From Ephemerocybe angulata (taxonomy: Eukaryota; Basidiomycota; Agaricomycetes; Agaricales; Psathyrellaceae): a stretch of DNA of 64,000 nt. Positions 11,496-23,886 of this stretch are shown piece by piece. Below the pieces are notes generated by a model. It was not told the DNA's origin, searched no databases, and was given only the letters and a program-made list of their open reading frames with translations. Within the stretch, counting starts at the first letter, position 1; each line of letters begins with the position of its first letter. The translations under genes were made by a program, and so were the position numbers. Where the stretch lies: NCBI GenBank assembly GCA_013368325.1, contig JAACJK010000219.1, positions 806,001 through 870,000 on the forward strand, written 5' to 3'.

Positions 11496-11684
11496 GATGA
11501 TTTCCTTTTTTGTCAGGCGCCAGCGCTAATTTTGGGTTGGTGACGATGTGGGCGCTTCCCCGCGATTCTGGACCTTTCCTCACAAATTCTACACCTGGTA
11601 TTGAGAGAAAAACAGAGTGGTGTCGTGTACTAATCAGAATTATCTGGCGCTGCCTTGCTCAGGGTGGTAATGGCTACTATATGG

Positions 11685-12930
11685 TCAGCCGTCACGATCG
11701 CGACTACTGGTACATGACCCGACCCGCGGTGTCTTGAATACGGGCTCCTGTACCGGACGATGTTGCTGGTGAGAATGTTGCATTCGAATGGCAGCCTTTT
11801 CCTTTTTCTTCTCATCCTTCCGCCTAGCTTTCTCGGCCAATTCCCGCTGAAGCAACTGATCCTCCTTCCGTTTCTGGTCCCAGTACTCCTGCAACTCCAT
11901 AATCTTTCTATTTCTTTCCTCCTCCTCCGCTGCCTTCTTCTCCTTCTCAGCCCCATCCCTCTCTCTCTTCTCTTCTTCCGCAATACGGAATAATCTAGCT
12001 TCCTCTTCCTTGATGCGTCGTGCATTCTCCTCTTCCTCCTTTAACAATTTCAGCTGTGCAGCCTCCATTTCCAATCGAATCACCTCCTCCGCCTCCATCT
12101 TCTCTTGCAGAATAGCTGCCGCTGACTTCCGTTCCCTATTACCTATCTCCAACATGTCCATCTCAGCCCCAAACCTCTCGCGCAGCAGACCCTCCACATT
12201 CACGTCCGTTCCCGGAATGGCGTTCAAGTTCGGGCCATCTCTGAGCGTGTGCCTGATAATGTACAGCCGTACGGCCGTACGGTCTCCAATTGCATCGCTC
12301 TCTTCCTCCGCTATAGGCCCAGGCTTGAGGACGAGAGCCCCGTAGCCTTTCATCACCCACTGAGGAACAAATTCAGCTCGGCCAACCACGATGAGCTCGA
12401 TGGGATCGCCTATCTGAGGATCGAGGTGCTGGATTGCGAGTCCGCGGAGGTCGAGGAAGTGCCAGAGGGTGGAGAGTGTGAGGATCGTGAGCCATTCTGA
12501 CTTGGATAGTGTGATTGTAGTCGAAGTGGTGTGGCTATGATGGATCGTCAATGAAGTTGAATGAACTTGAGGAGTGGGAGCAGGGATTGCCTGTACTTAC
12601 ATAGGAAACAGGAGTTTCAGGAAAGTGCGAAACTGGCAGGCTGACACACCATCGAGCGTGATTAGTCCTATGTCCTGGGACTGAAGGTACTTAGTCACGA
12701 AATACTCCGAACCCATGGCAAACGGATTTCTCGGTACGTTGAACACGTATCCATCGACCTATACATGGAAAGCACCGGGATAGTAACACACATAAGCGCT
12801 CCGGCAGCACTGCACTCATTAATATCAGCACACGCACCAAGAACGAAACTAATTCCCAGCAGTACATCTCATCGTTGAGGTATGCACCAAGGTGAGGTTC
12901 CCTTTGCCCCACATTGACAGACGATTCCAT
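11685..12930 (-). CDS. BTB/POZ-like protein with coiled-coil tail (BTB5)
   Basis: Predicted 366 residues. Exons are 12930-12838, 12758-12601 and 12534-11685. It opens MESSVNVGQREPHLGAY. Exon 2 starts VDGYVFNVPRNPFAMGSE, so here the BTB strand has a PRN/PRY motif in place of the SRH of BTB3/4. The BACK-like segment reads EWLTILTLSTLWHFLDLRGL and continues with DPIELIVVGRAEFVPQWV. The tail is a Glu-rich helix. BTB6 is its partner on the other strand and BTB9 a more distant relative. It is the first gene, in transcription order, of the left cassette. Confidence 0.83.
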
Positions 12931-15900
12931 CTTAGCGAGTACACTCTGTTATAGAGATAATCGTGAGATATGTGGATGGGCGCTGGGACCGTTGATGTGC
13001 TGGCTTGTCGCAAGCTTGTCGTTGGAGAAGCGATGTCGAACTTGAAGAACGTTTCCCACGAATTCGTCAACCGCACGAGACTAACATGAGGCCTCCCCAT
13101 CAGATTTAGGTATCGTTCAGACAGATAAGTATGCTGAATGAGCTCGCAATCTAATCCGAAGGTCACATTCCGACCTACACACAACCGGGAACTGAAATCA
13201 AGGCGCTGCGGCCCGGGCGCTTAATCCAACCCAAGGCCAGATCCGCCCCTCAACACGGCCCCGGGTCGTTTTGGAGCGAGACGTCCACACCAAGTACTCG
13301 AGAAAACATGAACTGAAAGACTCGGGGCGCTCTGCGTGAAGTTCCACCCAAGGTCAAGGTCGCCGTCAGACTCAGTGGTGACCGGTGACGTGAAATCTGA
13401 ATATACTTCCCTGGGTCCAAGGTAGTCGGACGACGCCCCAGCTAGTGCACAGTCAAGCTCAAGAGTTGTCGTTCCTGAAATCCGGTTATTCTGACAGCCA
13501 AAGAAAAAGGAGGTTCTCTGTACCAAAGACACATTGACAAGTCAGAGACATTGCCAAGGCACCGTCGCCCCGGTTCTTGATTCGCCACCTATTCAGTACG
13601 CTACGCCGAGTCGCATCCACGATCCATCCGCGAGTCCGTCCATCCTCACATCCCCTGTTGTCATACTGTAACATCCAGATCTCGAGCAGCATTCCTCTGG
13701 TTGAAAGATTGAAAGACCAAAGGACAACAGATGGGTATGTATCATGGCGCGGGTCGGAGAGTTGCAGTTTACAGTCGTAGTGGGTGAGATGGGGAAGGGG
13801 GGTCGAACGGGAGCCAAGCAAGGCCGGGAGGTGGGCTTGGGCCTCCGGGGTTGTATGGAGCCTGGTTTGGATGATAGGAGGGTCTATGGTGGAGGCGCGT
13901 GTAGAACGGGCAGGTGTTGAAGACCGAGCTGGCGCTAACGAGTATGCGGTGGGAAGTAAGCGGCTTGTCGATATCGCGTATCTTATCTCTCAGCAGGAAC
14001 GATCGATCGATCGATCGCTCTATATCCTGACGGTCGTGCCTGGGGTTGCCTTGAGGCGAGGACGTGAGGCGAGGACGTATGGTAGACCGCGGTGTAGAGT
14101 GGTGGCAAGGATCTGACAGCGGGGCACGGAGGAGAACATTGACAGGGAGAGGTAGAGTTCCCTAGGCAGATAAAGCCATTGCCAGTGGTGGGGATAAAGA
14201 GCTATTCACGATTCACCGTTCAGACTCAGGCTCGCCAGGCCGTCTCGAGTGTCGAGTCTTGAGTCTCGATTCGCGCCGCGATCTAGGGCATCGCAGTATC
14301 TTTTCCTAGATGGTGGAAAATGGAAGAAAAGAGCGATTATCGCAGCGAGTTCCCATGCGCTGGCTGCGACCTGAGGAACGAACTTGATTCTGAGGAACGA
14401 GCGAACCCCTGATCGGTTCATTTTGGTTGCGCCGCGATGGTGCCGAGGAAGTTTAGTCCGCCCGGAGCCTCCTCCTGGCCCCTGGCCTGTGCCACGGGCT
14501 TGATCAGGCACGTAACCGTATCGTATGATGTAGATGAATTCCATCCAACTCCAGGGGTATGTACTTGGTTTCGGGGCTTGTTGGCTGGTAGTGTGTGTAC
14601 CAAGATGCTTCGAGGATGCATACAGTACGAGGATGTGGGCGAGCGGAAGGCAGGCACAGTGTGTTTGTGTTTCAACCGTGGGTCGTGGAAGAAGGAAGGA
14701 AGAAAGGGACGGTCGTCCACGGCAGGGCAGTGATTGACACCGTGGTGATGGCAGGCCGGATTTTCTCAGGCACCATCGCCTGGCAACGTAAACAGGCAGG
14801 CGAACTGGCTTGCCCCCTCATACATACCCAACTCATACTACATACCCGCGAATCGTCTGGACCTGGATACCCAACCCACTCTCCTTTTTGCAGCGCCCGA
14901 CGTTTTTCCTGCACACACGGTTCCCCCGCGGCCTGTCTACCCCCGCGACTGGTGAGTACTGTCTCTGTTGGGCTGTTGGGGCGCCCTTCGTCCGCCGAGG
15001 AGCGAGAACGGGATCGAGCGAGCTAGCGTGCGTGCGGAGTTGCAAGCGCCGTGCGAGCTTCGACTGACCGACCGTCAGTTCCTGCGTTCGCGCACTTCAT
15101 TCATTCCTATCTGCTTCCTCGGGTGCCTGTGCGTGGCGCTCCCCACCGCTACAACGTCGTGTATCTAACCGTCCGTCCCTTGCAGTCAGTAGTAGGAAGA
15201 AGAAGACGAAGAAGAAGAGCGCACTAGCCCCGCTCCACCACGACACGACGGCCGTCGCAGCGCCAACGCTCGAATCCACCGCCGGGACGGACGCAGGGGT
15301 GCTGGGAGCTATAGGGAATTGCAAGCGCGCAGACGGCACACTGATCAAGGCGAAGCGTGAGTTCGTTTTCTCGCCATTCAATCATTCATCTGTCCGTCGT
15401 TCGTTCGTTCCTCCCACCACCACCGCCAACCCTCTACCCCTCCCTCCTTCTCCCCCGACTGTCTGACTGACTGACTGGCTGGCATACTCACTCACACTTT
15501 CCTTTCCCTCCCGCCAACAGCCAGGAGTATCTCAGGGGTCGCGGAAGGAAGGACAGAGGTCGTATCATCATCATTTGTCGCAATACCATAACATCAATCA
15601 CAACGGTGCGTCCCCTTCCTACTCCCCCCACCCGCCCGCCGCCCTGTCCCAGAACCCATGCTAACTAACAGTTGATTCTCGTACCTCCCCCTCATACCAA
15701 CCCGCCCCGACCGACACCGACGCCCGCTCGCATCGCTGTTCGGCACCCCGCCCGTTCACCATCACCATCACCGACTCCCTCGCTGTCCCTCGCGCTGACC
15801 CCATCTATCCATTCGACTATCCGTCAATTCACTCAAAACAAACAACTCGCCGTACTCGTACTGGTGTCCGCCACCCCGGCTACGCTCCGCCCAACGATCA

Positions 15901-16822
15901 TCCATCCTGTTTTCCGTCCCTCCTACGTACGACGACGACGACGGCCCCTCCCCCCGCCTCGGTCCAACTCACGCTTATTTACGCTACCCTACGCCTACCC
16001 CTGCGGACCGAACGAACCCAACCCAAAAATCAAACTCGTATTGTCCGTCGGCGAATAAACGTTAACCAAAACCTACATATCCAACCTTCAATCCTCACCT
16101 TATTTCGGTCCGACCGCCTCCCTCGTCGTCCTTGTCCTTGTCCTAAACCCTAAACTCATCTAAACTCGTCCTTGAATTGGCCTGCACCGCCGTGCTACCT
16201 CCGACGCCCGCCTTTGGTCAACGCCATCGGACTTGGAACGTGTTCCGACTCCGCGCTGGTTGTTCTGACGTTAACCTTTGCCTGGGTTGGTTCTGACGAC
16301 TGGCGGTCTCCTTCACCTGCCCTCGCTTGGCGTTCCCCTTGTCCTTCATGCATTCTTAACGACCCCCACGAATTCATTACGACGACGTTACGCATCATCA
16401 CCCATTCTACGCTCTTGCCGACACTCCCGCCGACACTGCCGCCGCCCGCCAACGCCCGCCACGCCATTCATTCTCCATTCGCCCCATCCATTCGAACTTG
16501 CATTCTACATACGCTCCCCACGACACATCTTGTTGATTCATCCACTTCGGCGGGCGCTGCGCACATCACTATCACCATTTGACGCGTGCTTCTCTCGCGG
16601 ATCCTCAACACGCTCGCTCGACGTCGTGCTTACCACCCGTCCTTCTTTCCTGCCTCGCTTCCTTTCGCCTTCCTTCATTCGATTGCCCAAATCGGACCTG
16701 CCGCCTACAGGCCGACTGCACTGAGCCCGAGCGCTAACACCTCCCCCCCTCCAACATCTCTCTTGATTTATTAGCACATACACATAACATACACACTATA
16801 CCCATCTAACAGTCCCCACACA
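12931..16822. other. Long gene-poor stretch, BTB5 promoter to the 16.8-kb gene
   Basis: ATTAAGCGCCC on the minus strand at 13215-13225 is 285 bp before BTB5. From about 13,250 to 14,900 no coding region can be supported. Simple repeats are present: GATC units at 14001-14017 and two copies of GAGGCGAGGACGT at 14053-14078. From about 14,950 to 16,820 there are several GT-AG-like pairs (for example donors near 14,951 and 15,357 and acceptors near 15,520 and 15,671) in pyrimidine-rich DNA. This may be a spliced 5' untranslated leader of the gene starting at 16823, but no protein frame runs through it. Confidence 0.4.
13215..13225 (-). promoter_or_regulatory. ATTAAGCGCCC element upstream of BTB5
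   Basis: It lies 285 bp before the BTB5 start and points toward the gene. CGGTTGTGTGTAGG follows about 30 nt later, similar to the TTGTG box after this element at BTB3 and BTB8. Confidence 0.5.
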
Positions 16823-18490
16823 ATGTCGTCACACCCATACCCCGCCTCCTCATACCCCCACCCGACCTACCCACACCACCCCCCAGACACAGGCACGACC
16901 TCCGCCTCGACGGACGAAGAAGACTCCCCCTTCTCCTTCTCCTACGGCGACAACACCACCTCTCCTTACGCCTACACATCATACGATGCGCAACACCAAG
17001 ACGATAACGCGGGGCGCCCGACGACGAGCTCGGGCATGGGGTTTGGGAGGCCGGGGACGTCGACGGGGCCGGGGAGCAATCCGTTTCGGCAGCAGGTGTA
17101 TCAGGAGCAGTATGGGTTCCAGGCGCCTATCGACGGCGCTGGTCCCTCTGCGACGGGCGACCCGGTTTTTGCGCCGCCCCCAAGTCGGAGGGGGAGGGGC
17201 GTTTCGTCAAGGGGGATGTCGAGGGGAATGGGTGTAGGAGGAATGGGTGCAGGGGGTATTGAGGAAGAGGAGGGGGAGTATTATGTCGAGGAGAGCGAGG
17301 AGGAGAGTGAGGACGAGGGCTTGTTTGCGTTTTTGCCGCCTAGTACGGCGGATCAGGAGCGGGAGAGGGATGAGGTGGAGGAGAGGGAGCGGGAGAGGGA
17401 GAGGGAGAGAGCGGAGAGGGAGAGGGAGAGGGCGGAGAGGGAGGGGCAGTTTGCGTACGGCGCTGGGGCGGGGGAGGGGGTGGCTGTTAGCGACCATTTG
17501 AGGATGTTGCAGGGAGGGACGGAGGGTGTGGGGGCGGGGGCGAGTGCGGTGCCGCCGCCGGGGTATCCTGCGAGGGGTGGGCCGGCGCAGTATGAGCCGC
17601 CTGTGAGTCCGCCGAGTACGGAGAGTAATTCGGGGAGTCGGGCGGGGGTGGGCGGTGCTGGGGAGTTTAGGATGACGAGGTTGGACGCGGCGGGGAGGAG
17701 GAGTGGGGAGGAGGCTGTTGCGGAGGGCGATGAGAGTAGGCGGAGTAAGGAGAGTCGTAGACTCAGTGGAGGGAGTGTGCGGAGGCGGAGCGTCGAATCG
17801 CGGAAAGAGGAGGGGGCGAAGGAGGATGTGCAGGCGGGTAAGGAGAACGCGGCGGAGCAGGAGGAGGAGGAAGAGGCAGAGGCCAAGGGGGACGCGGATG
17901 TCGTGTATCCACGGCATTTCCAGCATTTCCAGCCGAATCCTGCGCGGTACAATGCGAATAGCGGGCCGTACAAGAGGCATCGGGAGTATCACCACCAGCA
18001 GGCGTATCCGCAGTACGCGTCGGGGGTGAGTGTGGGCGGGGCGTCGAGCCGTGGGAATACGGCGGGCACGGTGGGCGGGCTGCCGAGCACGGCGGGGAGC
18101 GGGGCGCATTATCCGTATGGATATGGGTATGGGGGCGATTATGAGGATCGGGAGAGGTATAGGGAGCAGGTGGCGAGGGAGAAGAGGAGGAAGCAGCGGA
18201 GGGCGGGGACGGGGACGACGGTGGGGACGACGGTGGGGACGACGGTGGGGACGCACAGCGAGATGGGCGGGTATGGGGCTGGCAGCGAGTATAGCGAGTC
18301 GAATCAGCATCCGCATCAGAGAAGGGAGGCGGGTAAGGGGACGGGGATCAGCGAGGTTGTGGAGGACGAGGGCGGGAGTATGAGTAAGCGGAGCGTGTAC
18401 TTTGAGGGCGACAGTCGGCATGAGGACGATATGTACGACGACGGGGAGGGGTACGAGGACGGGGACAGCCGCGAGGGCAGCATCAAGTGA
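16823..18490 (+). CDS. Disordered low-complexity protein; possible N-terminal part of the OPT transporter
   Basis: An uninterrupted 555-codon frame. The product is Pro/Ser/Tyr-rich at the start, then has a long Glu/Arg run (EERERERERERAERERERAE), acidic patches and a GTTV repeat near 18216-18250. No domain is recognised. The last codons contain a strong donor (ATC AA|GTGAGT at 18487). Joining it to the acceptor at 18819 restores frame exactly with MEFDFDAIEDED of the OPT protein. It may therefore be a long disordered cytosolic N-terminus of the transporter, with a 333-nt intron, or a separate gene ending at 18490. An acceptor-like CTAACAG sits just before the start. Confidence 0.55.
   Translation: MSSHPYPASSYPHPTYPHHPPDTGTTSASTDEEDSPFSFSYGDNTTSPYAYTSYDAQHQDDNAGRPTTSSGMGFGRPGTSTGPGSNPFRQQVYQEQYGFQAPIDGAGPSATGDPVFAPPPSRRGRGVSSRGMSRGMGVGGMGAGGIEEEEGEYYVEESEEESEDEGLFAFLPPSTADQERERDEVEERERERERERAERERERAEREGQFAYGAGAGEGVAVSDHLRMLQGGTEGVGAGASAVPPPGYPARGGPAQYEPPVSPPSTESNSGSRAGVGGAGEFRMTRLDAAGRRSGEEAVAEGDESRRSKESRRLSGGSVRRRSVESRKEEGAKEDVQAGKENAAEQEEEEEAEAKGDADVVYPRHFQHFQPNPARYNANSGPYKRHREYHHQQAYPQYASGVSVGGASSRGNTAGTVGGLPSTAGSGAHYPYGYGYGGDYEDRERYREQVAREKRRKQRRAGTGTTVGTTVGTTVGTHSEMGGYGAGSEYSESNQHPHQRREAGKGTGISEVVEDEGGSMSKRSVYFEGDSRHEDDMYDDGEGYEDGDSREGSIK
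18216..18251 (+). repeat. 12-bp tandem repeat (GTTV codons)
   Basis: Three copies of a 12-bp unit (ACGACGGTGGGG, first copy variant) encode GTTVGTTVGTTVG within the disordered ORF. Confidence 0.7.
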
Positions 18491-18655
18491 GTGTTGCTTC
18501 TTCATTACGTGCAGGCGACAGCGCTGGGGTGAAGGCTTCGGAGCTTCCGCCTAACCTTGGTTTATGTCGTCGTTTTATGGCGGGCTTCTTTTTTGAAGTC
18601 TTCTTTCTTGGGATATTTAATGCGAGGTGGGGTTGGGGATGGGGCAAAGACCAAG

Positions 18656-21517
18656 ATGGCGACGCTCCCTGTTTTGCCTGTGCTTGCGTCGTTCTCGCCC
18701 CCACCCCCGCTGCCTGCGATCTCGCCGCCGCCCCCGGCGCTCGCGTCGCTCCCGCTCGAGCTCGAGTATGTCAAAAGCCGGACGCCGTCGCTGACTTCGC
18801 GCCTTTCTGCCCCTTCTAGGATGGAGTTCGATTTCGACGCGATCGAGGACGAAGACAGCCCGTACCCGGAGGTGCGCGCGTCGGTCTCGAACATCGACGA
18901 CCCCGACATGCCGGCGATGACGATCCGGATGTGGTTCGTGGGGCTGCTGCTGTGCATGACGAGCAGCGCGTTCAACGTGTTCTTCAACTTCCGCTCGCCC
19001 GCGCCGAGCATCGTGCCGCTCGTGCTGCTGCTGCTGTCGTACCCTGTCGGCAAGTTCCTCGCGTTCACGCTCCCGATCACGACGTACCGCATCCCCTTAC
19101 CGTGCGTGCCCTCGCGATGGCTCCCTGCAAGTCTCCCGCGCTCGGTGATGCGCATGCTCAGGCCGATGACGTTCCCCCACGCTATCGAGTTCAGTCTGAA
19201 CCCTGGCCCGTGGAACATCAAGGAACATGTGCTCGTCTTTATCATGGCGAACGTCGCGGTCGGGAACCCGTACGCGCTGAACGCGATCGTGGTGCTCGAG
19301 GTGTACTACGAGTTCAAGACGGGGTACTGGTTCAGCTTGGTGCTTGTGCTCGCGACGCAGCTTACGGGGTTCGGGCTGGCGGGGATGTGTCGAAGGTTCT
19401 TGGTGTGGCCCGCGAGCATGGTGTGGCCGCAGAACCTCGTCGCGTGCACGCTGCTCAACACTTTGCATGCGGAGGACGAGGACGATGGGATCGGGATGCT
19501 GGGCGGGCCGAGTATGGTGGGCGGGGAGGTGGAGGGCGGGGTGCCGGTGCTAAGGAAGAAGGGCATGAGTCGCTATCGGTTCTTTATGATCACGATGGTG
19601 GCGAGCTTTTTCTTCTGGTTTTTGCCCGGGTATCTGTTTGAGGCGCTCAGCTTCTTTTCGTTTGTGTGCTGGGCGGTGCCGGATAATGTGAAGGTGAACC
19701 AGGTGTTTGGGGTGAGGACGGGCTTGGGGATGAGCGTTTTGACGTTTGATTGGACGCAGATTACGTGGATTGGGAGTCCGTTGATGGTGCCGTGGTGGGC
19801 TGAGGTGCATATATTTGCTGGGTTTGTGCTGTTTTATTGGATTATGACGCCGATTTTGTATTATACGAATGTGAGTCGTCGTCCTCTTTCTCTTTCTTGT
19901 TTTTTTTTGGGATGGTGCTGATGGTGGTGTGCGATGTAGTCGTGGAAGCTCGCGTACTTCCCGATCTCTGCGAACGGCCCGTACGACAGGTTCGGCAACT
20001 CGTACAACATCGGGGGCGTGCTCAAGGCGGACGGTACATTCGACGACGAAGCGTACAACCGGTACTCCCCGCTCTTCCTCCCCGCGACCTACGCCGTCAC
20101 CTACCTCCTCGCCTTCTGCCTCTCGACGTGTGTCATCGTGCACACGGTGCTGTACCACGGGCACACGCTGCTGAACGGGTTCAAGAAGATGCGGGTGGAG
20201 AACGACGATATCCATGCGAAGCTGATGCGGAATTACCCGGAGGTGCCGGATTGGTGGTATGCGACTGCGTTCTGCGCGTTCTTTGCGCTCGCGGTGGTCG
20301 CGGTGGAGATTTGGGATACGAAGGTGCCGGTGTGGGCGTTGTTGCTGAGTGTGCTGCTGCCGGTGATTTATATCTTGCCGAGTGGGTTTATTTATGCGAT
20401 GACGGGGCAGGGTGTGAGTGTCTTTCTCTCTCTCTCGAGCCTTGGGATGTGTTGTTGTGAATGAAGTTGCTGATGATAATGGTGTTGCTCGCAGATCAAC
20501 TTGAATATCCTGGCACAGATTATCCCAGGGTCGCTCCTCCCCGGCCAGCCGCTCGCGAACATGGTGTTCAAGGCGTACAGCGTGCAGACGCTCGCGGAGG
20601 CGACGTCGTTCGTGCAGGACCTGAAGCTGGGGCACTACGTCAAGGTGCCGCCGCGCGCGACGTTCCTCGTGCAGCTCGCGGCGACGGTGCTGGCGGCGTT
20701 CATCCAGGTCGGCGTCAAGCAGTGGATCTTTGATAATGTGGAGGATATATGTCAGCCGAGTCAGAAGAGCCAGTTGACGTGTCCGCATAATCAGGTGTTT
20801 TATACGGCCAGTGCTGTTTGGTGAGTCCTTCTCGGGTTTCGTGTGGTACCATGGTCCTGATGATATGGTATTTGTGTGGTGTTAGGGGACTTATTGGGCC
20901 GACAAGGCAGTTTGGCACGGGGTCGATATACCACTGGCATTTGTATGCGATCGTGGTGGGGGTGTTCCTCCCGATACCGTTCTGGCTGTGGAGGCGGCGG
21001 TACCCGAACTCGTGGGTGAAGTGGGTGAGCACGCCTGTGGTGCTGAACGGGGTGAGCTGGATCCCGCCGGCGACGGGGATCAACTATAGCAGCTGGTTTG
21101 CGGTGGGGGTTATCTTCCAGTATGTGGTGCGGAAGAGGAACTTTGCGTGGTGGAGCAAGTTTAATTATGTGTTGAGTAGTGCGTTGGATAGCGGTGAGTC
21201 GCGTTTTCTTTTCTTTTGTGTGGTTTTGGGGTTGGGTGCTGATGGGTTTGGCGTTTAGGGACGGTTATTGCGGTTATTGTTATTTTCTTCACGCTGCAGT
21301 TCCCGAAGTATAATAAGAACTCGGACGAGGCGGGCGTTACGCTCAAGTGGTGGGGGAATATGGTGCATCGGAACAGTGCGTCTCTTCATCCTCCTTCTCT
21401 TCTCATCTACAGTGTATTGACGCGGATGGATGTGTAGCTGCGGATTGGAAGGCGATCCCGTACTTGCCGATACCGGAGGGGGGTATCCCGCTGCCTAATC
21501 AGCCGGTGGGCAGCTAG
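18656..21517 (+). CDS. Oligopeptide transporter, OPT family
   Basis: Proton-coupled importer of small peptides or glutathione-like substrates in the plasma membrane. Exons are 18656-19870, 19940-20413, 20495-20820, 20886-21193, 21259-21375 and 21438-21517, giving 839 residues, the usual OPT size. Family marks are SPYPEVRA after the acidic N-terminus, LNPGPWNIKEH after the second membrane pair, DRFGNSYNIGGVL, and KVPPR (the KIPPR motif) near residue 613. The protein has many membrane segments and ends ADWKAIPYLPIPEGGIPLP. The start at 18656 has a good context (CCAAGATGG) and is in frame with KSRTPSLTSRLS. Alternatively the gene begins at 16823 through a 333-nt intron. Confidence 0.9.
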
Positions 21518-22233
21518 ACGGCGGGCGAGTGGGTGGATGAAAACGCTGTAAGGCGCGGAAAAAGAGTTGAAGAGGAAAGAAAGCATGCGTACGCGCGTGC
21601 GTGCAACAGCAGCAACAGCAACAGCATACCTGGCGCCCAAGGGCCGCCGTTTTTTATATCTATACCGTATATACTGTATTCTCGTCCCTATATCCGTTGT
21701 CTATTTTGTAGCCTTTCGATTTCTCGTTTCGATTTGTTTCATTCTTCTGTCTTTTCCTTTTCTTTTTGTGGTTTCGTAGTCTAGATCTGTCGGCATATGT
21801 TTATCGTGTTTGGTTCGATTAGCCTTCAGTCAGTCAGTCATTACAGTCGCGCTCGCATTGGGACTTTCTCTTTCTCTCTCTCCTTTTGTTTCGTTCATTT
21901 TGTTTTGTGTTCTTCCTTTGGCGCGTCGTCGTCGAATCGGCATGTGGCATGTAGAGTAGTTAGTGCGCCTTGAATCTTACATTCCTTTTCGCTCTGTCGA
22001 TGTGGACGAATCATAGCTTGGGTTGTCTAGGTTTGTCTATTCAAGATAAGCATTGTGGGTACAGAGTCTGGGGGGCTCGAGGATTAAATAGGGTATAGAT
22101 ACCCCGACGCTGCCCATATACAGAGAGTCCTTTGCGGTTACAGCGCTACTAATATGTAGCACTGCAACGCGCTAATATACACGATTGTCCTTTCACGTCT
22201 CGCACTGTCCAAGTAGCCGCTCGCCTAACTCTG
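21518..22233. other. 3' flank between convergent genes
   Basis: T/C-rich and simple-sequence DNA after the OPT stop, with short CAGT repeats near 21828. No coding region, RNA gene or mobile element is recognised. Confidence 0.5.
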
Positions 22234-23431
22234 TCATACGTGCAACAACCGACCCCGATCCCACTGCCTCACATGCATTTCCCGCTTCACCACCTCCATC
22301 ACCTCCGTCTCCATGAACTCCATCTCCATCTCCTCCAACTCTCCCTGGTCCATCTCGGACTCTGACGACACCAAGTCCACTTTCTCGTCTCCCCACCATA
22401 CACTGGGCACCGACGCACCCACGAAGATCTCCTCCTCTTCCTCGCCCTCCAGGTTGAATCCGGGCATGTGCGCCAGGACCGACGACCCCACGTCGGAGTC
22501 ATTGGGAGATTGGGAGAACTGGAGGAAGAGCGCACGCCCAGCGTCCTCCCCGGCATGCTCTCGCGATCGCCGAAGTGCGTCTACGCCTGCGCCCCAGAAG
22601 TGCCAGTGCGCGGCGAGCTTGGCGACACCGGCGTAGAACGCGGCCGCCTCGCCCCTGTCGTGCGAGTGCACACGTGGGCGCCTAATTAATGAGTGGAAGG
22701 TGGAACAGGCGCTCGTCAGTTAATGTTAAGAGTGAGTAGGGGATGAATATCGGCGTACCGTCCGCTCATGTAGGATGCGAAGGCCTCGACGTCGCTTGGC
22801 GAGACTTCTTCGGCTAGGTCAAGGGGGTCTAGTTCGAGGAGTGCGATCCCAGTCTTGGGGTCGAGAGTGAGTGCGACTTCTTCTGTGAAGAATGCCGAGT
22901 CTTGTAGATGTGAGGTGCTGATGAGCTGGCCCTCCCAGTTGTCGAGGCCCTTAATCTACAAGTGGGATATGCGATTAAAACTGGCGTGTGTATAGAGTCT
23001 GGAAGTTGAAGGGCACTTACCCGTATGAGGATCTCGGACGGTCTTGATGAGGGAGTCGTATACCCGAACTCGAAACCATATAACCCGTCCTCTTCCTTAT
23101 TCACCGGACTCTCCACTGCAGACCCCACCTGGTAGATGGGATTTGAGGACTCAAAGCCCGTCTCCGCCTCATAATAGTCCCACGACGCCTCATCCTTTCG
23201 TAGTGCTACCCGTATCACGACTAACCGCGGCTCCTCCGACCGTGCCACCGCTACCTCAGGCGGCTCAGACCATGCTGCCAGAAGCGCGTCAAGAGCGCCA
23301 TTCGCCTTCAAACACGAAGGCCCAGAGCACGACCGTCCGCAATGCGACTTGCCATGTTTTCCGACGCCACTGCTAACATCATCTTTGCGCCTGCGCTTGG
23401 GGTGCAACCGTGCTGAGTGTGATAGTCCCAT
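22234..23431 (-). CDS. Unrecognised protein, single-module paralogue of 34501-36099
   Basis: Predicted 351 residues. Exons are 23431-23021, 22955-22759 and 22681-22234. The first exon is basic (HPKRRRKDD) and Cys-containing, then mixed. The core reads HLQDSAFFTEEVALTL, then DVEAFASYMSG, an intron, and RPRVHSHD...FYAGVAKLAAHWHF. The same pattern occurs twice in the gene at 34501-36099, with the phase-2 intron at the same place. The fold could be BTB-like (S-x-F-F opening, D-x-x-x-F-x-x-Y-L middle, two-helix end), but this is weak. The C-terminus is strongly acidic (EEMEMEFMETEVMEVV). Function unknown. Confidence 0.75.
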
Positions 23432-23614
23432 GGTTGGGGTGTGGGGGGAAGGAGGGATAGGGTGGAAAGTGCTGCTTCAGGGCTTGTTCCTGTAGATGGA
23501 CAACCAACGTTGGAGGAGTGTAGTGAAGTGGAGTTAAAAACCTGGGCCGCAGCTCTCCGCCCTCTCCAGCCGCGCCTTAAATGTCAAGCTCCGCCATTTC
23601 CCTGGCTACAAAAA

Positions 23615-23631
23615 GGCACAATAAGCGCGCA
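23615..23631 (-). promoter_or_regulatory. 17-bp box shared with the paralogue's promoter
   Basis: GGCACAATAAGCGCGCA (plus strand) is identical to 36311-36327. It lies 184 bp before this gene's start and 212 bp before the paralogue's. Its TAAGCGCGC core resembles the TTAAGCGCCC element of the BTB genes. Confidence 0.55.
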
Positions 23632-23886
23632 GCCAAAAGGAAATAGTCGTCGAATGACTTTGGGTGTGCTTTGTGCGCTTGGGCCTTTGGCCGGCAACCG
23701 TTTCGGAGGCGCATCAAAGAGGCAAGAAAGGGCGCGACAGGTCGTTGTTAAGATAGCATGCTGGGGCCATTGGTCTTTTATGGGTAGGGTGGTGCTCTGA
23801 TTATATGAGCAGGAGTGTTGTTGAAATATGGGGCCGTCTCGAGTGGGCGGATCATGGATGAGATCACTCGGCCGCCGCCCAACTGG

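Noticed and set aside
14001..14078. GATC runs and a 13-bp duplication as a CRISPR-like or centromeric array
   Set aside because: Only two to four short units without spacers; ordinary simple repeats.
12931..14900. Short ORFs between BTB5 and 14.9 kb as genes
   Set aside because: They are below 115 codons, have biased composition, lack splice partners and show no recognised motif.
17207..18505. Long minus-strand frames opposite the disordered ORF and the OPT gene (for example 17207-18505 and 19550-20788)
   Set aside because: They are shadows caused by GC-rich codon use; their products are Arg/His/Pro-rich without any domain.
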